This document shows positions 1 to 10,194 of a stretch of DNA of 64,000 bases, in pieces. Location: contig CARVLU010000002.1 of the NCBI GenBank assembly GCA_949082785.1, positions 186,001 through 250,000 on the forward strand, written 5' to 3'. Positions within the stretch are counted from its first letter, which is position 1. Each line of letters begins with the position of its first letter. The translations under genes and the position numbers were made by a program. Below the pieces are notes generated by a model. It worked only from the letters and a program-made list of their open reading frames with translations, was not told where the DNA came from and ran no database searches. The stretch comes from an uncultured Alphaproteobacteria bacterium (GTDB lineage Bacteria; Pseudomonadota; Alphaproteobacteria; Rs-D84).

Positions 1-1208
1 TTGATTTGGGCGCGGCCCAGACCACCGTTTCCATTTGGACCGACCGGGGGCCCGTATTTTTCAAAAAAATCCCCCTGGGCCAGACACAAGTTACCCAGGA
101 AATCGCCGCCAAATTAAACATTGATTTCGACGACGCGGAAAAGATAAAGCGTCTGGTCGCCAGTGCCGTCACCCGCGAAATGGACCGGTTTACACCCGCG
201 GACACGGCATATGATTTTTCGCGCGCGGACGTCAACGACGTGGTGTTGCCCATGCTGGTGGATATGATTGCCGCGGCAAAAGATGCGGTGGCATCCGCCA
301 TTGGCAAATACCACCCGTCCCAGATTATTTTAACCGGCGGCGGCGCCGACATCGACAGCATTGATGAATTTGTCGAAAACGCGTTTGCGATTCCCGTCAC
401 AAACGAACACGCCGACGCCGCGGTGCGCAGTTTGGCGGCCCACATCTGGGCGGCCCAGGCACCGCGCATTCGCGCGTACCAGGCGCGCGTGATGCGCATG
501 CGCACATGGGGCGACCGGATTGGAAAACTGTTTCGCCGGCGCCGGCGCGTGGCGCGCGCCCGCTTTGTCCCCGTGTTGCCCAGCACGCTGGCCTTTGACA
601 TGAAAAGCCCGCATACGTACACCCTGTTTAAATCGGGCGGGATTTCCATGATACACGTCGATGTGATGGACGGATTCTTTGTCAACCGCATGGCGGGCGG
701 AATTGATGAAATCAAATACATCCGCGCGCACACCGACGCGCATCTGCATGTTCATTTAATGACCGAAGGGCCCGCCGTCTGGGCCGCCGACGCCGCCGCG
801 GCCGGTGCCGACACCATCATCGTGTCGGCCGGAACATCGGGGGTGCGCGCCGCATTGCGCACCATTCGCGAACGTGGTCGGCGGTGCGGCATCGCCATCA
901 GTCCCGATGCGTCGGTTTCCATATTAAAACCCATTTTGCGCGACATTGACGAAGTATTGATTATGTCGGTGCGCCCCGGTGCCGGCGGCCAAGAATTCAT
1001 GCCGTCCGCCCTGCACAAGATTTCCGTTCTGGCGGCGACGCGCAAAAAATACGGATTAAAATTCACCATCACGGTCGATGGCGGCATCAACCCGCAAACG
1101 GCGCGCCAATGCTGGGCCGCAGGGGCCGACATGGTGGTTGCGGGCACATATCTGGCGCGCAGTGCGGATTTCCCCCTGGCGGTGCAATCACTGATGAAAA
1201 CGGAATAA
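1..1208 (+). CDS. FtsA C-terminal part fused to ribulose-phosphate 3-epimerase (5' end outside window)
   Basis: The frame is open at the left edge, so the N-terminus is missing. The first ~150 visible residues resemble the second half of the actin-like division protein FtsA: DLGAAQTT at the phosphate-loop position, IPLGQTQVTQEIA, and ILTGGGADI near residue 108. A basic amphipathic stretch (RTWGDRIGKLFRRRRR) follows, resembling the membrane-targeting helix that normally ends FtsA. Without a stop, the frame continues into a full TIM-barrel epimerase that interconverts ribulose-5-P and xylulose-5-P. Visible there are IHVDVMDGFF (His/Asp near 217/219), HVHLMTEGP, MSVRPGAGGQEF and TVDGGI with the catalytic-type Asp near 358. 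No Shine-Dalgarno precedes a possible internal GTG near 574, so one fused product is likelier. The FtsA phosphate loop (GAAQTT for GGGTT) is atypical. A terminator follows the stop. Confidence 0.8.
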   Translation, partial: DLGAAQTTVSIWTDRGPVFFKKIPLGQTQVTQEIAAKLNIDFDDAEKIKRLVASAVTREMDRFTPADTAYDFSRADVNDVVLPMLVDMIAAAKDAVASAIGKYHPSQIILTGGGADIDSIDEFVENAFAIPVTNEHADAAVRSLAAHIWAAQAPRIRAYQARVMRMRTWGDRIGKLFRRRRRVARARFVPVLPSTLAFDMKSPHTYTLFKSGGISMIHVDVMDGFFVNRMAGGIDEIKYIRAHTDAHLHVHLMTEGPAVWAADAAAAGADTIIVSAGTSGVRAALRTIRERGRRCGIAISPDASVSILKPILRDIDEVLIMSVRPGAGGQEFMPSALHKISVLAATRKKYGLKFTITVDGGINPQTARQCWAAGADMVVAGTYLARSADFPLAVQSLMKTE

Positions 1209-1210
1209 AA

Positions 1211-1235
1211 AATCCCGGGGCTGCCCGGGATTTTT
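1211..1235 (+). terminator. Rho-independent terminator after ftsA-rpe
   Basis: TCCCGGG and CCCGGGA form a GC-rich hairpin followed by five T, starting two bases after the stop codon of the fusion gene. Confidence 0.8.
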
Positions 1236-1291
1236 GATTCAGATACGCCACAGCAAAGTCTTGTCATTGGATGTTTCTGAATTCGGCGTGT

Positions 1292-1466
1292 GACGAATTC
1301 ATAGGGATGTGGATTCGGGACCGCAGAAAAGCCCTTTGGTCGTGTGACACGCGCATACGTGCATCTGTATCCGTGGTTGCTGTTACAACCGTTTAAATGA
1401 TGACGCGCCCCGCCCCAATATTCAACAGGGACCATTTCCCAACGCATGATTTCCGGGAAAAATTAT
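1292..1466 (+). ncRNA. Divergent copy (A) of the GGGA-hairpin RNA family
   Basis: This gene-free stretch between the epimerase terminator and tsaE contains, on the plus strand, GAATTCATA-GGGA-TGTGGATTC (1295-1316). It matches the 5' hairpin of three better copies (11.2, 20.0 and 38.0 kb, minus strand). CATA still pairs with TGTG through a G-U pair. The shared run CGGGACC...AAAAGCCC follows. TGGTC (1337-1342 region) can pair with GACC near 1430, as in the closing stem of the other copies. TTTCCC (1435-1440) and GGGAAA (1455-1460) then make a weak terminator-like hairpin. I see no convincing promoter, so this may be a decayed copy. Confidence 0.45.
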
Positions 1467-1864
1467 TCTGAAACCGTGATTTTACGACCGTCGCCGGCGG
1501 CCGTGATATGAACATGAATTGTGTCCGCGGGCAACGCGCCGGCCGCGATTTCCGGCCATTCAATCAATGTGATGTCATGGGCAATCGCGTGGTCCAAACC
1601 AATTTCGGTCAATTCGGACACATCTTCGACGCGATACAAATCAAAATGCGATATCCCGTCATAATTTTGCACGATGGTAAATGTCGGACTGGGCACGACG
1701 GTTGACGCCCCGCGCAGCGTTTGAATAATCGTGCGCGCAATTTCGGATTTTCCCATACCCAAATCCCCGTGCAACGCCACACATACCGGCGCGCGCAGCG
1801 TCCCCGCAAATTCGGCGGCAAATTGACGCGTTTCATCCAGATTGCGTGTAATGTATTCTTTCAT
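1463..1864 (-). CDS. tsaE: tRNA threonylcarbamoyladenosine biosynthesis ATPase TsaE
   Basis: P-loop ATPase that with TsaB, TsaD and TsaC makes N6-threonylcarbamoyladenosine at position 37 of ANN-decoding tRNAs. The 133 residues show Walker A GDLGMGKS at 33-40, the family motif PSPTFTIVQ near 59-67, HFDLYR at 73-78 and LIEWPE near 100. Full length for the family. It begins 7 bases after the uvrB stop on the same strand, so the two are probably co-transcribed. Start ATG at 1864 is preceded by a G-rich ribosome binding site inside the short gap. Confidence 0.93.
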   Translation of the reverse strand: MKEYITRNLDETRQFAAEFAGTLRAPVCVALHGDLGMGKSEIARTIIQTLRGASTVVPSPTFTIVQNYDGISHFDLYRVEDVSELTEIGLDHAIAHDITLIEWPEIAAGALPADTIHVHITAAGDGRKITVSE

Positions 1865-1871
1865 GGGGCCC

Positions 1872-3863
<1,992 letters not shown>

Positions 3864-3910
3864 AAGTTTAAATATAATCCATTATAATCAAATTACAAGG
3901 GAAGAAGAGA

Positions 3911-6385
3911 ATGGCATTAAAACCCAGAACCAAACGCAGAATCTTTTTATATATCGCAAGCCTTATCGGCGCCGCGGCCATTGCGGTCGTTGTTGTGCCG
4001 CCGATGATTACCCTGAACAATATGGCGCCGCGCATTGAACGCGCCATTGCCGAACAAACCGGCATTACCGCCCAAATCCAGGGCAAGATTAATTTCAGTC
4101 TGCTGGGCGGGGCGACCATTGTCGCCCACGATATCGCATTCGACGGCGGGCATGTTGACGCCGCGTTGGTTCGCGTCCCATTGGCCAGTCTGTTTGACTT
4201 GGACAATGCGCCATTGACGTCAAATCTGATTGTGTACGGGGCCAATGTGACGGTGACACATTTGGTGGCACTGGATATCCCCAATGAAATAAGCGTGCAC
4301 AATTCCACCGTCGAATTTCTGGGCAAAGATTATGAAATCATCCAGGGAACGCTGGTGGGCGGAACACTGCGCGGGATTGTACGCACGAACCAGCACAAGT
4401 ATGAAATCGATTTCACAGGCGATGAATTTGTCATTAAAAACCGAACCAACGATTTATTGATTACGGGCCAACTGTTTTCCGACGGGTCCGCGCACGGTCA
4501 TTTTTCAATTAAAACCGACGACATCAATACTTGGTTTGAATTTTCGGAACCCCAAATCAACCGACCGATTAAACTGTCGATGAATTTTGATTGGGACGGG
4601 GGATATGGATTTGTCTTTTCCGATATCCGCGGGGATAATTTTACGGGCAACATTGAATTGATGCCCGACGGGCGGCGCAATATTCAAATTACGGCGCGCG
4701 ATTTGGATTATGATTTTTCATTTCTGGCGCGGCCCGGGCGGTTGTTTTATGAAACGACATTCAACCTGGATTTTACGGGGGATTTATCGTTTGCCGGGCG
4801 CGAATTTCATCATCTGGCCGTGCGGGCCGTCGGCACACGCGACAGTCTGCAAATCGCAACCCTGGTCGCGGACGACATCACGGTCACGGGCGGCGTTATT
4901 GACGCCGATGGCGCGCATAATCTGATGATTGCGATGCCGCTGGACGGGCGCAATGCAATGTGCCTGTTTTCAGGGACGCCCGACAATTGGAAATGCAGTG
5001 AATTTACATACGGTAATGCCAACGGCAGTCTGTCCGTCGCGGACGGCAAATTCAACATCGCAATCATGTCGCCCGACCCCATGCCGGACAAAGATGCAAT
5101 CGCCCGCCACGTTGCACGGTTGGGGGACACGGGCACACTGAATTTTCAGTTTTCAGATATCGCGGGCACGATTGATTTTGCCCCGCGCCGCATTGCCCCA
5201 TCGTATCAGTTTGCCCGCGACCGGCGTTTGGAATGGCTGGGCATGGACATGGTATTCTTGCCCGATGCGATGATGGCCGCGCGCGGGGATTTTACATGGG
5301 ACGGGGAAACAACGGAATTTCAACCGCACAGCGGCGATTGGCATATGGCGATGCAGGGCGATTTCTTTTACATCCATGGCAACAATTTCAAAATGTGGGC
5401 GCCGAATTTGGATATGCGCGCGCTGAACAATCTGGATTACAGTATTTCCGGCAATTACAAAAACGGCAACATTTCCGATTTGACCATCAAAATCGCGGAC
5501 CAGGTTTTCACAGGCAGTCTGTCTGGCAAGAATTTGACACTGCACACGGCATTGCTGAACGTGGACAGTTTTGTTGCCCAATCCTTTGTCGATAATTACG
5601 AAGAACAGCAATACCTGACCGGCGCGCCGCTGATGCTGCCGTTTGGGGTGGGGATTAACGTATCGCTGTCGGCGGACACAATGATTTACAACGGCAACGC
5701 GTATGCAAACTTTGTCTATGCCCTGAAACCCGGCGTCCAGACGTTTTCCATCACCGATAACAATCGCGGTAATTTGTTGGCGACCGTTCGCGGCGATAAA
5801 AAGCAATACACCATTTCATTGCAATTAAACCGCTTTGTCATTGGGGAAAAATTGCTGTCAACGACAATGCCCATCAATATTTCCGATACAACAATCACGG
5901 CCGTTATCGACATGGCAACATCGGGCCAGATTGCATATGACGTGTGGCACAACCTGACCGGGACCATGGACATGACGTTCGATGGGGGAACGCTGTGGGG
6001 AATTGGGGTGGATGAATTCTATGCGGCGGCGCCCGATATCACGACACTGAACGCGGAATACGCATTGGCGGCGGCCCTGGAATCGGGCCAAACCCAGATT
6101 AAAAAATTACAAATCATCGGCCGGTACGCCGACGGCGTGTTTGAAACGACGGCGCCGCTGATGCTGACGATGCGGCATGCGGACGCCAGTGGCAGTTTGG
6201 AAATCCGCGCATCACAGATGACGGCGCAATTAAACCTGACACTGCGCGGGACGTCGCCGATGCCGGCGCCCATCGCGTTGACAATTGGGGCCGGTGACGT
6301 GCGTGATTATTCGCTGTCGCAAATTATGATTAATTTCGACCCGGAATTTATGCGGGATTTCGTGCGTACGCACGGGCGGTTTTAA
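3911..6385 (+). CDS. AsmA-family envelope protein
   Basis: An 824-residue protein with an N-terminal basic stretch and one membrane anchor (about residues 13-36, IASLIGAAAIAVVVVPPMI). A long beta-rich periplasmic region follows, with the AsmA-type opening (IERAIAEQTGITAQIQGKI) and C-terminal repeats resembling AsmA domains (TSGQIAYDVWHNLTGTMDM). AsmA-like proteins bridge inner and outer membrane and are linked to phospholipid traffic and outer-membrane homeostasis; which paralogue this is cannot be told. The start is supported by AAGGGAAGAAGAG just upstream. Its 3' end overlaps the stop of the convergent 125-residue gene by 4 bases. Confidence 0.8.
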   Translation: MALKPRTKRRIFLYIASLIGAAAIAVVVVPPMITLNNMAPRIERAIAEQTGITAQIQGKINFSLLGGATIVAHDIAFDGGHVDAALVRVPLASLFDLDNAPLTSNLIVYGANVTVTHLVALDIPNEISVHNSTVEFLGKDYEIIQGTLVGGTLRGIVRTNQHKYEIDFTGDEFVIKNRTNDLLITGQLFSDGSAHGHFSIKTDDINTWFEFSEPQINRPIKLSMNFDWDGGYGFVFSDIRGDNFTGNIELMPDGRRNIQITARDLDYDFSFLARPGRLFYETTFNLDFTGDLSFAGREFHHLAVRAVGTRDSLQIATLVADDITVTGGVIDADGAHNLMIAMPLDGRNAMCLFSGTPDNWKCSEFTYGNANGSLSVADGKFNIAIMSPDPMPDKDAIARHVARLGDTGTLNFQFSDIAGTIDFAPRRIAPSYQFARDRRLEWLGMDMVFLPDAMMAARGDFTWDGETTEFQPHSGDWHMAMQGDFFYIHGNNFKMWAPNLDMRALNNLDYSISGNYKNGNISDLTIKIADQVFTGSLSGKNLTLHTALLNVDSFVAQSFVDNYEEQQYLTGAPLMLPFGVGINVSLSADTMIYNGNAYANFVYALKPGVQTFSITDNNRGNLLATVRGDKKQYTISLQLNRFVIGEKLLSTTMPINISDTTITAVIDMATSGQIAYDVWHNLTGTMDMTFDGGTLWGIGVDEFYAAAPDITTLNAEYALAAALESGQTQIKKLQIIGRYADGVFETTAPLMLTMRHADASGSLEIRASQMTAQLNLTLRGTSPMPAPIALTIGAGDVRDYSLSQIMINFDPEFMRDFVRTHGRF

Positions 6386-6759
6386 CGAACGCGGCGCGCA
6401 TGAATTTGGCGCAGAAATTCATCACGCGACAACGGACGCCCGGCGGCATCCGCGTAATATTTAACCCCGCCATGACGGGCGCAGTAACACCCATCCGCAC
6501 AGAACCGAATGCCCCGTTGGCCCCGGACCAAAATGCGGTCGGGTCCGATTAAATCCGCACGCGGCCCGCGCACCAGACGCGCCGCCGCGGCCGACCACCG
6601 ATTGGTTCCATCGGCGACATATGGCGCATACAGCACCCCGCCCCGTTTTACCAGGCGCGATAAATTATACTTGTGACTGTTCATTTCCAAGACATAGGAT
6701 TGATACGGGCTTAAACGCAAACGTTCACATAACTTGGAAACCTGTGATTTGGCATACAT
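6382..6759 (-). CDS. Hypothetical protein with a Cys/His cluster
   Basis: I do not recognise this 125-residue protein. It is Arg-rich and has a compact cluster RFCADGCYCARHGG (near 84-98) with three Cys and one His that could bind a metal, though this is only a pattern. The start ATG at 6759 has a strong Shine-Dalgarno (AGGGGGGA). It overlaps the end of the convergent AsmA-like gene by 4 bases. No signal peptide or membrane segment is visible. A basic DNA- or RNA-binding role is possible but not shown. Confidence 0.6.
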   Translation of the reverse strand: MYAKSQVSKLCERLRLSPYQSYVLEMNSHKYNLSRLVKRGGVLYAPYVADGTNRWSAAAARLVRGPRADLIGPDRILVRGQRGIRFCADGCYCARHGGVKYYADAAGRPLSRDEFLRQIHARRVR

Positions 6760-6825
6760 GCGTGTCCCCCCTGGTGGTCATTATATCCGAAAAAAATCAA
6801 TCGCCAACAGGCATAAATTCATAAT

Positions 6826-6853
6826 AAAAACGCCGGCATTTACCGGCGTTTTT
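6826..6853 (-). terminator. Terminator downstream of aspS
   Basis: CGCCGG (6831-6836) pairs with CCGGCG (6843-6848). Read on the minus strand it ends in TTTTTATTAT and lies 20 bases after the aspS stop. T-tracts on both sides make it potentially bidirectional. Confidence 0.8.
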
Positions 6854-6873
6854 TTGGGCTTTCAAATTCGCAA

Positions 6874-8628
6874 TTAATTCTTTTTGCGAACCTGGATGTG
6901 CACTTCGCGCAGTTGCTGTTCGGTGACTTCGCGCGGGGCGCCCAGCATTAAATCCTGGCCGCGCTGATTGGTCGGGAAAGCAACCACTTCGCGCAGGTTC
7001 GGTTCATTCAGCATAATCTGGACCAAACGGTCAATCCCAAACGCGCATCCACCGTGCGGGGGCGCGCCGTATTGGAACGCCGCGTACATGCCGCCAAACT
7101 TCGCCTTGACATCATCGGGGCCGTACCCCGCGATTTCAAACGCGCGCACCATGGTGTCTGGGTTATAGTTACGCAAACCACCACTGCAAATTTCATTGCC
7201 GTTCAAAACCATGTCAAACTGGTTTGCCTTGATTTTCAGGGGGTCGCCGTCCAGTTCGCCCGCCGGCAGCGAAAACGGATTATGACCGAAATCAATCGCA
7301 CCGGTGTCTTCGTTCAATTCATAGAATGGGAATTCTTCGACCCAGCACAGCCGGAATTCTTTTTCATCAATCAGACCCAAATCATGGCCCAATTTGGTGC
7401 GCAGTTTACCGGCAGCCTTGGCCGCGGTATCGGCCGCGTCACAGACAAAGAACAATGTCGCATTGTCGCCCGCAATCGCGCGCAGCTGTTCAATGCGTGC
7501 CGCATCCAGTTTCTTGGCGACGGGCCCCTTGGCTTCTGCGGCGAACACGATATATCCCAATCCGCCCAGCCCCAGTTCGGATACCGCGTATTCCCCCAGC
7601 TTGTCAAACCAGGAACGGGGCCGGTCCGCGGTGTTGGGCGCGGGAATCGCACGCACGACCGCGCCGTTTTCAATCGCGGATGCAAAGATGCCGAAATCCG
7701 ATCCGCGGAAAATTTCCGTCACATCATTGATGATGATGGGGTTGCGCAAATCGGGCTTGTCACATCCGTATTTCAGCATGGCGTCGTCATACGGGATGTG
7801 CGGAATTTCATCGGCGATTTTGGCATCCGGGACAAATTCACGGATTAACGCCGGAATTAATTCGTTGCCGACGGCCTGGATATCCTTTAAATCGACAAAG
7901 GACATTTCCAAATCCAACTGATAAAATTCCAGCAACCGGTCCGCGCGCAAATCTTCGTCACGGAAACACGGCGCGATTTGGAAATAACGGTCAAAGCCCG
8001 CGATTTGCAGCAACTGTTTAAACTGTTGCGGCGCCTGGGGCAACGCATAGAACATACCGTGATGATGGCGTGACGGGACGATGTAATCGCGCGCACCTTC
8101 GGGGGACGACACGGTTAAAATGGGTGTCTGGAATTCGGAAAATCCCATATCCCACATCTTATCGCGCAAGAATTTCATGACGCGGTTACGGGTCAAAATG
8201 TTTTTATGCAGACTGTCACGGCGCAAATCGACATAGCGGTATTTTAAACGCAAATCTTCGGCGACGGCACCGTCATCACCGAACACCTGGAACGGCAAAA
8301 CGTCCGCATTGGTCAATACCTGGAACGATGTCGCCTGGACTTCGATATGGCCGGTCGGGATTTTGTCATTGATGGCGGCCGCATCGCGCGCAACAACCGT
8401 GCCGGTGATTTGAATCACCGATTCCGGGCGAACGCGTTCCAATGCTTCGTCCCCGCCGTCAAAGACAATTTGCGTCATGCCATAATTATCGCGCAAATCG
8501 ATAAACAGCAACGATCCGTGGTCACGTTTCCGGTGCACCCACCCCGACAGTGTCACCGTTTCGCCGACGTTGGACGCGTTCAGTTCACCACAAGTATGGG
8601 TTCTGTATTTTGATTTCAAAGATAACAT
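6874..8628 (-). CDS. aspS: Aspartate--tRNA ligase
   Basis: Class IIb synthetase charging tRNA-Asp (possibly also tRNA-Asn), 584 residues, the bacterial-type length. The N-terminal OB anticodon-binding fold (VTLSGWVHRKRDHG, FIDLRD) is followed by motif 1, motif 2 (FRDEDLRADR) and motif 3 (GGCAFGIDRLVQI). A GAD insertion lies between motifs 2 and 3 (DKLGEYAVSELGLGGLGYI, near 345). It is preceded on the same strand by a T-box-like leader and a tRNA-Thr, so expression is probably tied to tRNA charging. The Shine-Dalgarno (AAAAAGGGACC) lies just before ATG at 8628. Confidence 0.96.
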   Translation of the reverse strand: MLSLKSKYRTHTCGELNASNVGETVTLSGWVHRKRDHGSLLFIDLRDNYGMTQIVFDGGDEALERVRPESVIQITGTVVARDAAAINDKIPTGHIEVQATSFQVLTNADVLPFQVFGDDGAVAEDLRLKYRYVDLRRDSLHKNILTRNRVMKFLRDKMWDMGFSEFQTPILTVSSPEGARDYIVPSRHHHGMFYALPQAPQQFKQLLQIAGFDRYFQIAPCFRDEDLRADRLLEFYQLDLEMSFVDLKDIQAVGNELIPALIREFVPDAKIADEIPHIPYDDAMLKYGCDKPDLRNPIIINDVTEIFRGSDFGIFASAIENGAVVRAIPAPNTADRPRSWFDKLGEYAVSELGLGGLGYIVFAAEAKGPVAKKLDAARIEQLRAIAGDNATLFFVCDAADTAAKAAGKLRTKLGHDLGLIDEKEFRLCWVEEFPFYELNEDTGAIDFGHNPFSLPAGELDGDPLKIKANQFDMVLNGNEICSGGLRNYNPDTMVRAFEIAGYGPDDVKAKFGGMYAAFQYGAPPHGGCAFGIDRLVQIMLNEPNLREVVAFPTNQRGQDLMLGAPREVTEQQLREVHIQVRKKN

Positions 8629-8830
8629 TTCGGTCCCTTTTTTTCTTTGTTCACATTCGGGCCCGGAAAAAACAGCAAGCAGAATTTCGGCACCCGATTG
8701 AATATCACTGGTTCAGGGGCGCGGAAACCGCGCGGTGCCACCCTGAATTTATATCTTTGGGTATGGACAAACTTTCACTCTCTGCTTGTCAGGCATGTCA
8801 TCGCGAAACCGTCCACGGATTTATAAATCC
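8629..8830 (-). promoter_or_regulatory. T-box-like leader of aspS
   Basis: On the minus strand the 14-base run AGGGTGGCACCGCG (8744 to 8731) matches the T-box consensus AGGGTGGNACCGCG completely. It folds as a T-box antiterminator: TTCAGGG pairs with CCCTGAA, the 7-base bulge is TGGCACC, the upper helix is GCGCGG with CCGCGC, and the loop is TTT (8747-8712). The TGGN part of the bulge is where uncharged tRNA NCCA would pair. Upstream, TGGAC and GTCCA close a ~50-base stem that may be a short stem I. It holds several GAC triplets, so the specifier is unresolved. CAAGCAGA there can pair with TCTGCTTG just before a T6 run, and GGCACC of the bulge with GGTGCC near 8692. Both are candidate alternative folds. 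Confidence 0.8.
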
Positions 8831-8904
8831 TGGTGCCCTAAGCAAGAATCGGACTTGCGACTCGTCCTTACCAAGGACGTGTTTTACCACTAGACTATTA
8901 GGGC
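8831..8904 (-). tRNA. tRNA-Thr (GGT anticodon)
   Basis: 74-nt cloverleaf on the minus strand. Acceptor GCCCTAA/TTAGGGC, anticodon stem CGTCC/GGACG with loop TTGGTAA giving anticodon GGT, T stem GCAAG/CTTGC with loop TCCGATT (C where T55 is usual), discriminator A and encoded CCA. It is transcribed towards the aspS leader, with no visible terminator between them. Confidence 0.93.
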
Positions 8905-8921
8905 GATGGTATTTCCCGCCA

Positions 8922-8949
8922 ATTATAGGGTTATAGAATAAAAAATCAA
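8922..8949 (-). promoter_or_regulatory. Sigma70-like promoter of tRNA-Thr/aspS
   Basis: Minus-strand TTGATT, 16-base spacer, TATAAT, ending 18 bases before the first base of tRNA-Thr. It is the only clear promoter for the tRNA, T-box and aspS unit. Confidence 0.7.
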
Positions 8950-8953
8950 GGAT

Positions 8954-8983
8954 AAAAAACATCCCGCCGATTTTGGCGGGATG
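8954..8983 (-). terminator. Terminator after the 185-residue gene
   Basis: CATCCCGCC (8960-8968) and GGCGGGATG (8975-8983). The minus-strand reading ends in TTTTTTATC, 18 bases after the stop of the gene at 9001-9558. Confidence 0.85.
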
Positions 8984-9000
8984 ATTGGCGGCGCGCCCCG

Positions 9001-9558
9001 TTATTCAATACAGCAATTCACCGCATTTTTGACCCAGTTTTTTAACTTTGCCATGCCGCCCGCGGCCGGGACGTCGGGCATTTCGGCGGGCGCGACCTTT
9101 ACCGGTTTTTTCTGGGATTTTTTAACATATTTTAAATCCGCCCCGTCGCCGCCCAGCATTCCCATATTCAATCCCCAGAAAATGCAATACAACGCATATG
9201 ATTCATCGAACAGTTCGTATGCCTGGGTGGCGTCGCCGGCCGCCAGTGCCTTGGTCCCAACTTCGAACAAACGCATGGACGACGCCAACAGGTGTTTTGA
9301 TATGCACCAAACTTCGCCTTCGTACGATGGGATGATTTTTTGCATCATACGCTTGCGCATGTCGCGGATTACGTTGATTTGGTCGTAAAATTCATGCTTG
9401 CCCGTTTTGGCACCGGAAAACATCAGATGTTCTTCGATGGATATCAGATTCATGATGCCAATCGACAAATCCTGGTCGGATGATAAATCCTTGGGATTGA
9501 CCTTTTTCGCGGCATCCATTTTTTCAACAAATTCTTTTACACTTTTGATTTTTTGCAT
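9001..9558 (-). CDS. Hypothetical helical protein
   Basis: A 185-residue protein I do not recognise. The pattern suggests a mostly alpha-helical cytoplasmic protein: an N-terminal segment (SVKEFVEKMDAAKK), a central part that may be a TPR-like helix pair (ALAAGDATQAYELFDESYAL near 113-132), and a Lys/Pro linker (KKSQKKPVKVAPAEMPDVP) before a final helix ending NCCIE. Strong Shine-Dalgarno (AGGGGGACAGGG) before ATG. It lies 19 bases after the upstream membrane-protein gene on the same strand and may be its operon partner. Confidence 0.65.
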   Translation of the reverse strand: MQKIKSVKEFVEKMDAAKKVNPKDLSSDQDLSIGIMNLISIEEHLMFSGAKTGKHEFYDQINVIRDMRKRMMQKIIPSYEGEVWCISKHLLASSMRLFEVGTKALAAGDATQAYELFDESYALYCIFWGLNMGMLGGDGADLKYVKKSQKKPVKVAPAEMPDVPAAGGMAKLKNWVKNAVNCCIE

Positions 9559-9577
9559 CCCTGTCCCCCTGTGTGGT

Positions 9578-10072
9578 TTAGCATAATGTCAAGACCCAGC
9601 TGGCAATCGCCAGCGCGATTACCGGCAGCGCAACCTTTTCAAATGGAAAGTGCGCATGCCCGCCGTTTTTTTCTTTCATCCAATCGTATAATTTTTCTGT
9701 CACGATAAACAACGCCGCACCGATTAACGTCCCCAGCAACAGCGGGTCAATACGGATAAACCCGAAATACAAACACGGGCTGTATGTCACCGTCCCGACA
9801 TAGGCAAATCCGATGGTCGCCACCGATAACGCCAACACCAGCGTATTGCGCCCGGCAAAGCGCCATCCGCGCCCATCCATAAATTTGATAATCCAATATC
9901 CCATAATCGCCAGAAACGCCCCAACCCAGACGCCCACAACCGCATCCGGCACGCCCATGCGCCGGGTAATCGGCAACGCCGCGCCAATGGCCACGGTGCA
10001 AATCGGGCATGCGGGATTGGCCATCACGGACATCGGCAACATCGCCGCCAAAAATCCAATTAATTTTTTCAT
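9578..10072 (-). CDS. Small polytopic membrane protein with CPIC motif
   Basis: 164 residues when started at ATG 10072, chosen because AAGGAAAGGAAC sits just upstream, while the in-frame ATG at 10099 has no ribosome binding site. A signal-like segment is followed by PACPICTVAIGAALP, where the two Cys form a CxxC pair near the membrane surface. Four or five further hydrophobic segments follow, then a His-containing loop (GGHAHFPFEK) near the C-terminus. Function unknown. It diverges from the tandem ArsR regulator 122 bases away, so thiol or metal handling under that regulator is a reasonable guess. Confidence 0.65.
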   Translation of the reverse strand: MKKLIGFLAAMLPMSVMANPACPICTVAIGAALPITRRMGVPDAVVGVWVGAFLAIMGYWIIKFMDGRGWRFAGRNTLVLALSVATIGFAYVGTVTYSPCLYFGFIRIDPLLLGTLIGAALFIVTEKLYDWMKEKNGGHAHFPFEKVALPVIALAIASWVLTLC

Positions 10073-10194
10073 GTTCCTTTCCTTATATTTGAATTTCAAT
10101 ATATATTATTATTCATAGATATCAAAAAGTCAAACAATTTGTTTGATGCGGCCGTAAAATATGCTATACCTGTTATTAAACCAAAGGAATTTTT

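Noticed and set aside
752..1447. Open frame of 231 codons on the minus strand
   Set aside because: It is antisense to the epimerase and runs through RNA copy A; codon pattern and lack of any family resemblance mark it as a shadow.
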